Of a stretch of DNA of 64,000 nt, positions 50,185-62,400 are shown piece after piece (positions within the stretch are counted from its first letter, which is position 1; every line of letters begins with the position of its first letter). Under the pieces are notes generated by a model, which was not told where the DNA came from, did no database searches, and saw nothing but the letters and a program-made list of their open reading frames with translations. The stretch is taken from positions 45,001 through 109,000 of the forward strand of contig CAJHZI010000427.1 of assembly GCA_905160935.1 (NCBI GenBank), given 5' to 3'. The DNA comes from Enchytraeus crypticus. Taxonomy: Eukaryota > Annelida > Clitellata > Enchytraeida > Enchytraeidae. Made by a program: the position numbers and the translations under genes.

Positions 50185-53100
50185 ACATCACTAAAGATAA
50201 ACAGATTCCTATGTAAAGCCTGCAGACCTGTTAGAGGCTGCAGCAGTGTCAGAGTCCTGAGCTCTCAGGCTGCCACCTCGACTACCAGAGCCCCAGTTCT
50301 TGGCTCCCGGTCCCAGAGTGAGGGAATTCTCGTCCAGCATTGTCGGCTTAGATATCTTCATAAACCTGACACGTTAAGCAGCAATTATTACAATTATTCG
50401 CGCAATAGAAAAGTTAACAGTGACCCATTTTGTCAAGAGATCATAATTTTTTTAATGTTCTTAAATATTCTCAACAATCCAGCTAACAAATCCATACTAT
50501 AAGTTACACTAGCTGTACTCGTGTGCAAAAATCCACACATCTAGAAAAAAGGGCACTGGATTTTAACCTGCACCTCTCAAAAATAATGCCGTTTAAAGTT
50601 AAATATATACTCGCCATAAATTTTACTGGACAAATAACGGAGCTGTAGCGAATATTTATAATTGCTAATATTCGGCAATTATAAATATGATGCAGTGATA
50701 AAATTTAAATATATACTCGCCCTAAATTTATAACTGTCAAACGACACAGCTGTAATTAGCAGAACTATTAAAGAATTTCATCAGCTAGCGAGAGTGGAAA
50801 GCGTTAGCGTTACTTCAGACAGACAGAAAGACAGAACTGGCTCATTATATTAGTTACTAACTCTCCATTATTTCTTTGCAATTGGAATAAAAAGATTACA
50901 ATTGTACAATGCACATATTGTAGATGTTTCAGTAATTATGTTTTAAGCGCGCGTTGTTACACCGCTAAACTAGTGAAACTTCACATCTTTTCAAATTATA
51001 TGAATACACAAGCAGGTACACTAACAAGAGTCTCTAGTAAAGCAGAGAATTCAAATTCAAATCCAGACGCAAGCAACAAGAAGAAAAAACCTGGAGGGGT
51101 CAATCTTTTCTCTCACATCTCTTTTAGCTGACACGGGGGTCCAGCCGTCATCGCCCCCCGCTGACCCCGGGGCTGACCTGCCCTGTGGGGGGTGGCTCCT
51201 TCCACCTGAGGTAGGATTGGGTAGACTCTTGATCAGCTGCTCCTTCTCTAGCTTCTCGTTCTCCGCCTCCTGATGGATCTGCTCGATAGTCTTGGGATTG
51301 TTGTCAGCACGACGTGGCACCCACTTGTTCTGTTCAATGTAAGAACACAAGGTTTAATCATGACGTGCATCCCCTTGTTCTGTTCAATGTAATAACACAA
51401 GGTTTAATCATGACGGGCACCCACTTGTTCTGTTCAATGTCACTACACAAGGTTTAATCATGACGCGGCACCCACTTGTTCTGTTCAATGTCACTACACC
51501 AGTTTTAATCATGACGCGGAACCCACTTGTTCTGTTCAATGTAACAACACAAGTTTTAATCATGACGGGCACCCACTTGTTCTGTTCAATGTAACAACAC
51601 AAGGTTTAATCATGACGGGCACCCACTTGTTCTGTTCCATGTAACAACACAAGGTTTAATTAAAATATGTAAATCCAAATCATAACAAATCGCAGCAAAT
51701 AACAAAACGCACCACAGATCCCATGCAGAATCAGAATATAGCATTATCATAACTAACATAAAGGTATATAGTATAATCTAGATAGTATTTATCTATTGTC
51801 AACAGACCTGCCTAAGTTCTATAACGTTCTGAAGCATGAATCTGACCCGAGAGCTTATTGTCTGCTTATCAGAGGATAATTTCCGCAGCTCACTGAAGTA
51901 GATATCCACTCCTGAAGTCTGCGCACATAGAAATAACAAATTCGAGAATGCATCGTCAACATTATAATCTTCCCTTGAAGTTTTGCTAGGGTTGGTATAC
52001 GAATAGACCTTCTCCAATCCTCTCTGCAGGTTGGGAAATTTTTTCGATCGTTTTAGAAAATTCTGTAGCCTAGATATTTCTGAGCCTAGGCACTCATCAA
52101 CCAATTGCCCTTTTTGGCGTTGGTTTGGAGCTTAGTGCTTTGTCACCTTTTACGACACGCGCAGTCTACGGTTGGTCTATTCTTCAGCAACCCGCACACA
52201 GCACGGGTAGTTCATCTCAGGACAATAAAGCAGTATCTACACTGGGCATTAGAACGCTACAAAGATTGAAAGTTCAACAGTGCCTGACAATAAAATAACA
52301 TAGTGGTCCAAAGATTTTTCCTGACATTTACTAACTGGCATTTGTCAGATGAAAGCCAGCTCCAATATACGACCGACTAGACATCATTACTTGCCAGTGG
52401 CTAGTGGCTAATTCTAAACTGCACATCAGTTCACTTTGTCAAAATATTCGATTTAACAAGCTCAAAAATTAACTTTACAGTAGAAGGTACAGCAAAACCT
52501 AAAAACACCAGTTTAGAACAATGCTTTGCTATAACTTATCCTTTAAGAAATACCTTGGTAAATGAAAACACAGATCAGTAAACTAAACTGTCTTAGTGAA
52601 CAAAAACACGAATCAGTAAACTGCCCCGGCAAACAAAAACACAGATCAGTAAACTGTCCCAGTAAACAAAAACACAGATCAGTAAACTGTCCTGGTAAAC
52701 GAAAACACAGATCAATAAACTGTCTCCACAGTTACCACCAGATGGCGATTAGAACACGACGTACGGATTACAAACCTTCTTGATATTAGTGTTAGCGTCC
52801 ACATCGAGATCCTTGCCGATGTTCGTGAGCAGACCAGTGAGACATTCCAGGCTGTCTTCATCCCGGTTCTTCAACAGCTGCCGCACACAGCTGTGCATTA
52901 TCGACTCCGTCAGCATCTTCAGTTTAAACAACTCTGCGATAAACCTGTGACACGCAGTATCAGAGGCGATATCCACAAATATCATCAAACATCTTCAGTT
53001 TAAACAACTCTGCGATAAACCTGTGACATACAGTAACAGAGACGATAGCCACAAATATCATCAAACATTTATCAACATCTTCAGGTTAAACAACTCGTGA

Positions 53101-56100
53101 GATAAATCTGTGACATACAGTATCAGAGACGATAGCCACAAATATCATCAAACATTATCAACATCTTCAGGTTAAACAACTCGTGAGATAAATCTGTGAC
53201 ATACAGTATCAGAGGCGATAGACACAAATATCATCAACATCTTCAGATTAAATAAATCTGAGAAAAATCTGTCCCATAGAATAAAATAGAAATGATCAAA
53301 AATATATCTTATATAAGGAAGGGAGTCCTGACAATTGTAATAGGTTATATTCATAGCACTACAGTATGGTCAAAAAATGAAAGTTCAAATGTTGCACATG
53401 TACATGTTTCAATGCAGTGTGCTAACTACTCACTAGCAGTACTCCACTGACCGACAGGTTAATCCCACAAACAAAACGCTTATGCTTTTGAGATATCAAT
53501 GTAGCTAACTAAGATATCGCTCCTGAGGTGATTTACAATTGCTTTCCTCAACATTTTCTCAACTCTTGCCTAGTCATCTCTTAGGACATAGACAGCATAG
53601 ACATAACTCGAGCCATAATTATATATCTCTCTCTTAGTGCACTGCCTACTGGCAGGTCCATGGTATATACCGCCTCTGTTCTTCTCTGCCTCTATCTTTC
53701 CTCTTCATGTCCACATATCAGTGGATCTTTAAATCATCTAACATTTCTCATCTCGGCCTGCCTCTGCCTCTAATTCCATTTATTCTTCCTTCTATGACCT
53801 CTTCTAGTAGACTTCCCCTCTTAGTATGTGTCCTATCCAACTCTTCTTATTATTTCTTAATGTTCTTAATTTCTATTTGTTAAGTGTCTATTTGTGCCAA
53901 CTCTCTCCAGGACTTCCTCATTTGTAATCTTTTGAGTCCGGCTAATCCTTTCCATTCTTCTCCATATCCACATTTCCAATGTCTCTAGTTTCCTGATATA
54001 TTTCTTCCTTAAGGTCCGTGTTTCACATCCATATAATAGCGTGGTCTATACCAAGGTTTTCACTATCTTTATCTTTGTGACTTTCTTTAGACTTTTTGTT
54101 AAAAGTTCTTTCCTATTTCCGAAGGCCTATATAAAAATTTAAAATATACATGTATATTTAATAATCATCATTACAATCATCTTCCCTTGAATCCCAGTTT
54201 AAATAGGTTCGGGATACTAATAGACTGTCTCAAATCCTCTCTGTCCTACATCATATCATCAGTCAATTCCCTATTTGAGACTTTTCCATTCGTTAACGTA
54301 TATATTTAATAATGTTATATAATTATATATTTGGCTTGTATAATTTTAACTTCTATTAACATACAGAGAACAACAATAATTCCTACAGCATAAGTTTCTG
54401 CAGTAGTTTCAAAGCAATATTAAACGTCCACCCGGCAGAATTATATATAGAACTATACATAGAACTATACAGACCTTATGTTACCCAGAGATCTCTTGCG
54501 AGAACTGAAGAGAGCGCTGTCAAGTTCTTCTTTCAACAACTTCTTCTGCTCCTCCTGGTTAGTAAATCACACAATTCAGTAATGATCAAATACAACTACT
54601 TACAAGTATTCCACGCTCACGGGGACAACAAATATAATAAATACGATAGATCGGCTTAAAATGGATAGCATGTTGCTTAAGACAGCCTTTGAAAACTGGT
54701 AATGAAAAAAAGCAGGATGTTTTAAAGATATATTTAAGTCAACAAGCATTATAGTGAAATGATGAACAATGTTGAGATCTATCACTTTAAATACCACATG
54801 GTTAATTGGCGCTGCAGCCTATTATGCCAACTTGCCAACATGCCAACTTGCAACACTCAAAATATTTGGAACCTCTGCATTCAAACGATCTCTTTCGCAT
54901 TAGAAAACAGAAATCCCATAGGACAATTCAAACAGGCATGGATGCATATAAGTGATAGCTTAAATGTTGATATTACAAATAATTTAATTAACTACTTAAA
55001 TTTCAATATATGATATTATACAACGAGACAATGTACAACTGACCGATGACGTCACATCAATCTCTTTCTGTCTCCTCTCTATATCAGTACCAGATGTTAT
55101 ACAACGAGATATTTAATCTAGAACACAACTGACCGATAACGTCTCGTCAATCTCTTTCTGTCTCCTCTCTATATCAGCACCAGATGTTATACAACGAGAT
55201 ATTTAATCTAGAACACAACTGACCGATAACGTCTCGTCAATCTCTTTCTGTCTCCTCTCTATATCAGTACCAGATGTTATACAACGAGATATTTAATCTA
55301 GAACACAACTGACCGATAACGTCTCGTCAATCTCTTTCTGTCTCCTCTCTATATCAGCACCAGATGTTATACAACGAGATATTTAATCTAGAACACAACT
55401 GACCGATAACGTCTCGTCAATCTCTTTCTGTCTCCTCTCTATATCAGTACCAGATGTTATACAACGAGATATTTAATCTAGAAAACAACTGACCGATGAC
55501 GTCTCGTCAATCTCCATTTGTCTCCTCTCTAGATCAGCGTCATCCTGCTTGTCCTTCTCAAACTCCTCCTGACAGCGGTTCAGCAGAAGCTTGCGAAAGG
55601 TTCTCGTCTCACCAGAACTGCCCTCAATTGGTACCTTGACCTTGACATCAATCAATCAGCCAATCAAAACAATCAATCAATCAGCAAATCAAAATCAATC
55701 AATCAGCCAATCAAAACAATCAATCAATCAGCAAATCAAAACAATCAATCAATCAGCAAATCAAAATCAATCAATCAAAACAATCAATCAATCAGCAAAT
55801 CAAAACAATCAATCAGCAAATCAAAACAATCAATCAGTCAGCAAATCAAAACAATCAATCAGTCAGCCAATCAAAACAATAAATCAAGCAGTCCATCAGC
55901 CAATCATCAAAGGTTTCAGCAACAGCTCAAGCAACTTTATCACCTCACTAGGTTACTAGATCAGCTGTCAGCTGATTGCTTCAACCACAGCCTCAATCAA
56001 TCAGTCAGCTCAGCTATATGGGCTAATCTACCTAATTCACTGACGCATACTACTTAGATAGATTTTATAAATGCTATTTTATAGCAAAATTGTATACTAA

Positions 56101-56446
56101 ATTTTAGTTATTTCATCTAGTAGTGGTTTATAAGCAATATAATAAATAGAAGTAATAAATTACGCTTTAACATCTATTTACTCATACAATAACAATGTCA
56201 GGGACGTCCTCCATCGCATGTCACTATAAATCTATTCACCCAAAACGATTCTAAAAAACATCTACGGAAGAGAAAGAATAGAGATCTTAAACGGTGCCGG
56301 TCTGGCGATCAAAAAGCAATGTGTGTAATATATTTTAGTAATAAAAATACTATAATAGTGTACTCATATGCATAATTATGTACATTATTTCCTTAGAAAA
56401 TCCACAGCATTTACAGTTATAGACAAATGCGAATGGCTATAACCAC

Positions 56447-56486
<40 letters not shown>

Positions 56487-59400
56487 GGACTCTTATTACC
56501 ACTGGAACATCGAGTACACTACTCTATTCTCTTACGCTAGAAGTTAAAGAAGTATAGATAGCACAATGTAAAGCTAAGAAATGCACAGTGTAAAGCTAAG
56601 AACGATTAATATAGAGTGAATATTGAATCAGTCCTGCTATCTTGCTACACAATTCAAGACCTATACTTAAGATTACGTACCGAAGTCATTTTCATAGCTA
56701 GTTTAGCATAGGCAGGACAAAAGTTTGGCTCGCTGATTGCCTGAAATAACAACGAATACAAAGTATAATAATAACTATACCTCTATTAGATTAATTAAGA
56801 GATTGCACTGAAGTACATGATAAATGCTTCATTAGAGACCAGTAGTGAACCTAATGCTGCATTTGCATAAGCCTACAAAGAATGCATTTATGACATCAAA
56901 TACTAGATAGAGTTTTAAGAAAAATCAACGCCACTAACTATTAATTCATTTAGGATTTTAAAGAATGCTCTGATTTTTAAAATTTTACAATAGAACGCTT
57001 AAATTTCTATAATACAATGGCTTGGAGGCATTGTCCCTAAATAAAACAGAGTTAATAAAACTGAATATGTCATGATCAAAATCATTTGAGAAACTATTTA
57101 ATACTTTTGACAATTCTCCGATAAAAACAAAGATAATTTTGACAATTCTCCGATAATGGATACAAATCAATGCTACATAGGTAGTAAGCCTTAAGGGTAA
57201 TTTCATTTCTATAGTCTGCATCAGTAACAGAAAACACAATGCTAAACACACTGTGTAGAGACACCTATCGATGAATAATAATCTAAACTAGGTCAGTTGT
57301 CTAACATGAATTTTACAGTGCATTTATTAGAAACAATGGCCATTCAAATTTTAACTTATGCCATTGCGACACTTGATATCTGACAACGTCTGAATTAAAT
57401 AGCATTGACTTTACTTTTAGTAGAGCATTATGTAAGATATTTAAGATTAGAGACTTAGTAGAGCATTATGTAAGATATTTAAGATTAGAGAAAAAAGAGA
57501 GTATTACATTAGTGTAGAGTATCAAAGAGGCTTTAATAGCGATATTAATAATACTAATAATAACGTCACAACAACTCGATTCACCCAAGCGATTTTTAAA
57601 AATATGCGAAGAGAAAGAAAGGAGACTCGAAATGATGATGGTCCGGTGATTAAAAAAACAGTCAGGCGAGATGATATAAATTTAAGGTGCACCTACTACT
57701 GAAAGTAAAAATAGTAGAATACGAGCGAAGATCAGGCGGCAGATAATTCCCAGCTTAAAAAGAAAATGAGTGTCTACCTAATACGGTGTGGGTTTTGAAC
57801 AGGTAGGCCCAGAAGAACGAAGCTTACGAGAAGATTGATATGGGATTAAGAGTTCAGAAAGGTAGAATGGTTATCCAAAGATAAGTGTTTGAAAGTTAAA
57901 AGCCCTGAACCTCAGAAAGCCAGTGAAGATTACTAAGTAGGAAACTTGAGCTAGCCTGAACCCTAGAAAATTGACAGAGAACACGTACTAGAGCATTCTG
58001 GACACGTTGCAGGCGGATGAGAGAGGAAGGCAAGCTATATGACATTGCCACTGGGTGGAGCCAGTGGTGATGTCAGTAAGATACCCTACCATGTGCATGT
58101 GCAGGGTTCAAATCCTGGGCTCGCCCGACTATGATACCGCTTTCGAGATATGAAACTGACGCTTACATCGGCTTTACAGCCTCATAACGCAGTGAGTTAT
58201 AGTAGTCAAGTTTATGCCAGATTACAGACTTACCCTTAGAGAGCCCACTACCACAGATAGATCCTTTAACATCAATATACATTTAATAAATAAAAGCGGC
58301 ACTACAAACCAGTACACACTAAACATTAACCTGACAGTCTCAGACATTAAAACAGGAACTAAGTGTTCACATCCTACAGCAGATGATCGAACCTTCTCAA
58401 AGAGAATGTTGATGATGCCAATCAATCTCGTCTCGGTGTCTATCTCCAGGGCAAGAACTTGATCAATCAGAATGTCCAACTTCTGCGGCGTCATCTTATT
58501 CAGTATACTCCTGACAGTCTTGTACAGCGCCTAGCCAGCACACAGCAGTCAATGTTCACAAGCAATTCTCTACAAGTTTAAGTAAATAAAAGATTGAAAA
58601 AATCTTCAACACGCTAAACGGGCGCTAGATAGTAAAGCTGGCAAAGCTAAGGTTAACGACAGTTTCCTCACTCAAAAGCGATGTCAGTGACGGCCGAGCC
58701 CAGGATTAAATGGCAGCAAAAATTCACCACCAACTCTCCATAAGTTTAAGTAAAAAGAAGATTGAGGAAATCTTTAACGTGCTAAACATGCGCTGTATAA
58801 TAGTAGACAAATTGAACTTCCTCCTTCCTCTATCCATAAGATCGACTATCCACAGCTGACACTGAAAAAATTGAATCTCCAGTTAGTATTTTCAAAAATT
58901 TTGATGTAGCAGAAATGAAAGAATTGCAGCAAAAGTTGATATCATTAATTAAAAGAATTATGAACATTAACAAATTAATAGAAAAAGAAAGAGCACTGTA
59001 TTTCAGAAGAATGATATTATGTAGCACCAAAGAATATCTATAAAAAAAGATGCAAGCCGGCTTCTGCTTACAATATAGCATAGAAAAATCAAATAGAAAC
59101 TAGTAGACACAGCAAAATGCTTCCATATACTGCAAAAATATATGCCAAGCATTATATCCATGTATTTTTGTTCAAATATTTGCACTAAAAGTAGTTTCCT
59201 ATGCAATTCTCTAATATTTTCTGCAGCCGCAATTCTTCACATAATAATAATAATAATAATAAATAAACATAATAGGCTAATAGAGGTTTAAATACTATTG
59301 CACTAACTAAATATTGCTACATAACTACATCACTACCTCGCTCAATAGTATTATTGCTACATCACTACCTCGCTCAATAGCATTATTGCTACATCACTAC

Positions 59401-62400
59401 CTCGCTCTTAGCCTCGTCGCTGTCCTCAGGCTCATCCTGCTTCACGCGTGATGGAGGCTTCCAAGCGTTGTCAGCCCTCTTCAGCTCCACTTCCTTGTTG
59501 ATTGAAATCACCATTCTGTTGGGGTTGAGATCAGGCTTAGAGCTGACTGCACGCAAGCCATAATTACTGGCGCCGGGGTGGGAGCCCCCTTTCATCTGGT
59601 GGGACATGGGGCGGACTGGTCCCCCGTGGGAATGCAGAAAGTTAGGAGTGAAGTAGTCGTGGAAGCTCGGTAGGGAAGAGGATTGAGACATGTGCGAGTG
59701 ATAATTTAACCCGGCAGAAGTGCGCGATCGATCTGACGCTGTGTGAGGCTAGTTAAACAAATTAAATAAACAAATTAATTAAACACATTAATTAAACAAA
59801 TTAAATAAGCACGAGACTTACCAATGACCAAAAGCGAGATTAATTAAGCAAAGTAATTTATTGTGAATTTAAAGGAATGGAAAAGTCTCAAATGGTGCTG
59901 ATGGACGAAATGCTGTAGAGACAGAGAGGATTTGAGGCAGTCTATTCGTATCCCGGCCATAGCCAAACTGGGATTCAGGGGGAGATGATGACGATTATGA
60001 ATTAATTGTGAAGCTAATTATTAAATTTATTGAACAATTGTGAGGCTAATGAATCATATTAAATAATCAAGCATAAGGGTAATCAATCAAATTATTTCAT
60101 AGAAATAGACACTAATCAATATTCAGTAATTAATTAATAATAATAAATAATAATAATATAGGTTTAACATCCGTTTCCTTATACAAGGATGATGTCAGGG
60201 ACGTCCCCCTATCAAATGTCACTAAAAATCGATTCATCCAAACGATCTGAAACAAACACGTGCTGAAGAGAAATAAAAGAGCCTAAACAGTGCCGGTCCG
60301 GTGATAAAAAAAGCAGTCAGGCAAGATGAAATAAAATCTATGGTGGGAAGAAATGTGTTTTCAACTTACAACGGAAAGTGGAAGTAGTAGAACATGAGCG
60401 AAGATCAGGAGGCAAAGAGTTCCAAACAGTCGGAGCGGAGAAAGAAAATGAACGTCTACCTAACGAAGTGAGAATATTAGGAATTTTGAGCAGTTTGGTA
60501 TCGGAAAAACGAAGCTTACGAGAAGGTTGATATTGGATTAGGAGATCAGAAAGGTAAGAAGGTTTACCAAAAAGGAGTGTTTTGAAAGTTAAAAGAGCAA
60601 TTTTATACTTACTTCTTTGAACTACAGGAAGCCAATGAAGGTTATTAAGCAAGGAACTAGAGGTGGGCTGAAGCCTCGAGGATCGACAGACAACACGTGC
60701 TAGAGTATTCTGAATGCGTTGCAAACGCATGAGAGAAGAAGAAGGTAAACCATATAGCAATGAACTGCAGTAGTCAAGTTTAGAATGAACTATTGAGTTG
60801 GCAAGAATTACGGATGAATTTCTATCAAGAGATGACCATATCTGTCTGATTGACGAATCTGAAAGAAAGATGAACGACAGACAGATGAGATATGAGATTT
60901 AAAATCAAGATTTTCATCAAACATGACACCAAAGTTTTTAGCCTAGGGAGTAGGAGTGAGAGTAAGATTTTGAAAGTAGATGGAGGAATTGGCAATTTTG
61001 GTTCTTTGCTGGGGAGTGCCGATTAAAAGATGTTCGGTTTTAGAGGGGTTGACAGAGAGACGATTACTGCAAAACCATGAATACACTTTGTCAAGAACAG
61101 ATGAAAGGTGCTGCAATTCAAGTCAGAATCTGAGCTAGAAAATGAGATGTACAGCTGAGTATCATCAGCATAGAAATGAAATTTTATTGAAGCATTGTCT
61201 AAAACATAACTGAGTGGGGTAGTGTAGAGGAAAAAAAGTAAAGGTCCAAGTACAGATCCTTGGGGCACACCACGAAGAAGAGGTAGTTAAGGGGAGCGTT
61301 CATTGTCTATAATAACAGATTGAGTGCGACCAGAAAGATAGGAGATCAGAGAGAAAGCGGAATCAGAGATACCAAAGCACGTTTTAAGTCTACTGGTAAG
61401 AATGTTATGATCGATGGTAAATCGATCGATGGATGAATGTTATATCGAAGGCAGCCGAAAGATCAAGTAGTACAAGGGCTGATACCTTTTGAGAGTTTAA
61501 GGCTAAGCAAAGGTCATTATGAATGCTGAGTAAGGCAGTTTCAGTGGAGTGAAGCTTTCGATATGCAGATTGGAAACAAGATAGAGAAGGAAAAGATTCG
61601 AGATGGCTGCATAAGCGAGTGTAGATTATTTTTTCCAAGATTTTGGAAATGAAATTTAAGTTTGAAATGGGGCGATAGCTAGAAAGATCATCTTTAGGAA
61701 GTGATTGCTTTTTAAGCAGAGGAGAAACAACAGCATTTTTAAAAGTAGATGGAAAAATTCCTTCAGAAAGTGAAAGATTAACCAGATAGGTAATTGGAGG
61801 TAGGAGGGCATCAATGCAAGATTTAAGTAGTTTGGCTGGAATGGCATTTAGCGAGCAAGATGAATCAGTAGAGCTGAGTATTAGATGACAGATTTCTTCA
61901 AGAGAAGCCGGTTTAAAATTTAATAGCAGAGGAGGATTTGGCATAGACGGATATGAAATAGTCTCGGGAGAGGGAGGAATAGAAGAACAGAGTTTGGTAA
62001 TTTTGTCATCAAAGAAATTAAGAAAATTGATGGCAAGAGTTGACGGAGAATTGGAATTTGGAAGAGACTTAGGGATTGTGCGACCAAGCAGTGAATAAGG
62101 GTTCCCCAAAGTTTTTTGGGGCAGTTTTGATTCTGCAAGATCAAGTTCTTAAGAACTCTTGGCGGAGGAGATCATATGATCAACTAACTTACGTTAGTTG
62201 ATCATATGATCATATGTCACTCAAACATTATTACGACTTGATTAATTACACGTAATTAATCAAGTATCTGGTTAAACTGGGATTTAAGGGAAGATGATGA
62301 TGATGAATTAATCAAGTATGAGGTTAATCAATTTAGTTAATCAACTGAAAGTATACGCTAATTAATAAGTGAATTATATAGAATGTCTGGCGATCAGCCA

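Noticed and set aside
51408-51602. 64-codon ORF repeating NKWVP-like peptides
   Set aside because: Runs through decoy copies of the exon 9 acceptor region; it is intron, not a gene.
55591-55959. 122-codon Gln/Asn/Ser-rich plus ORF
   Set aside because: Produced by the 25-bp TCAATCAATCAG minisatellite and antisense to exon 5.
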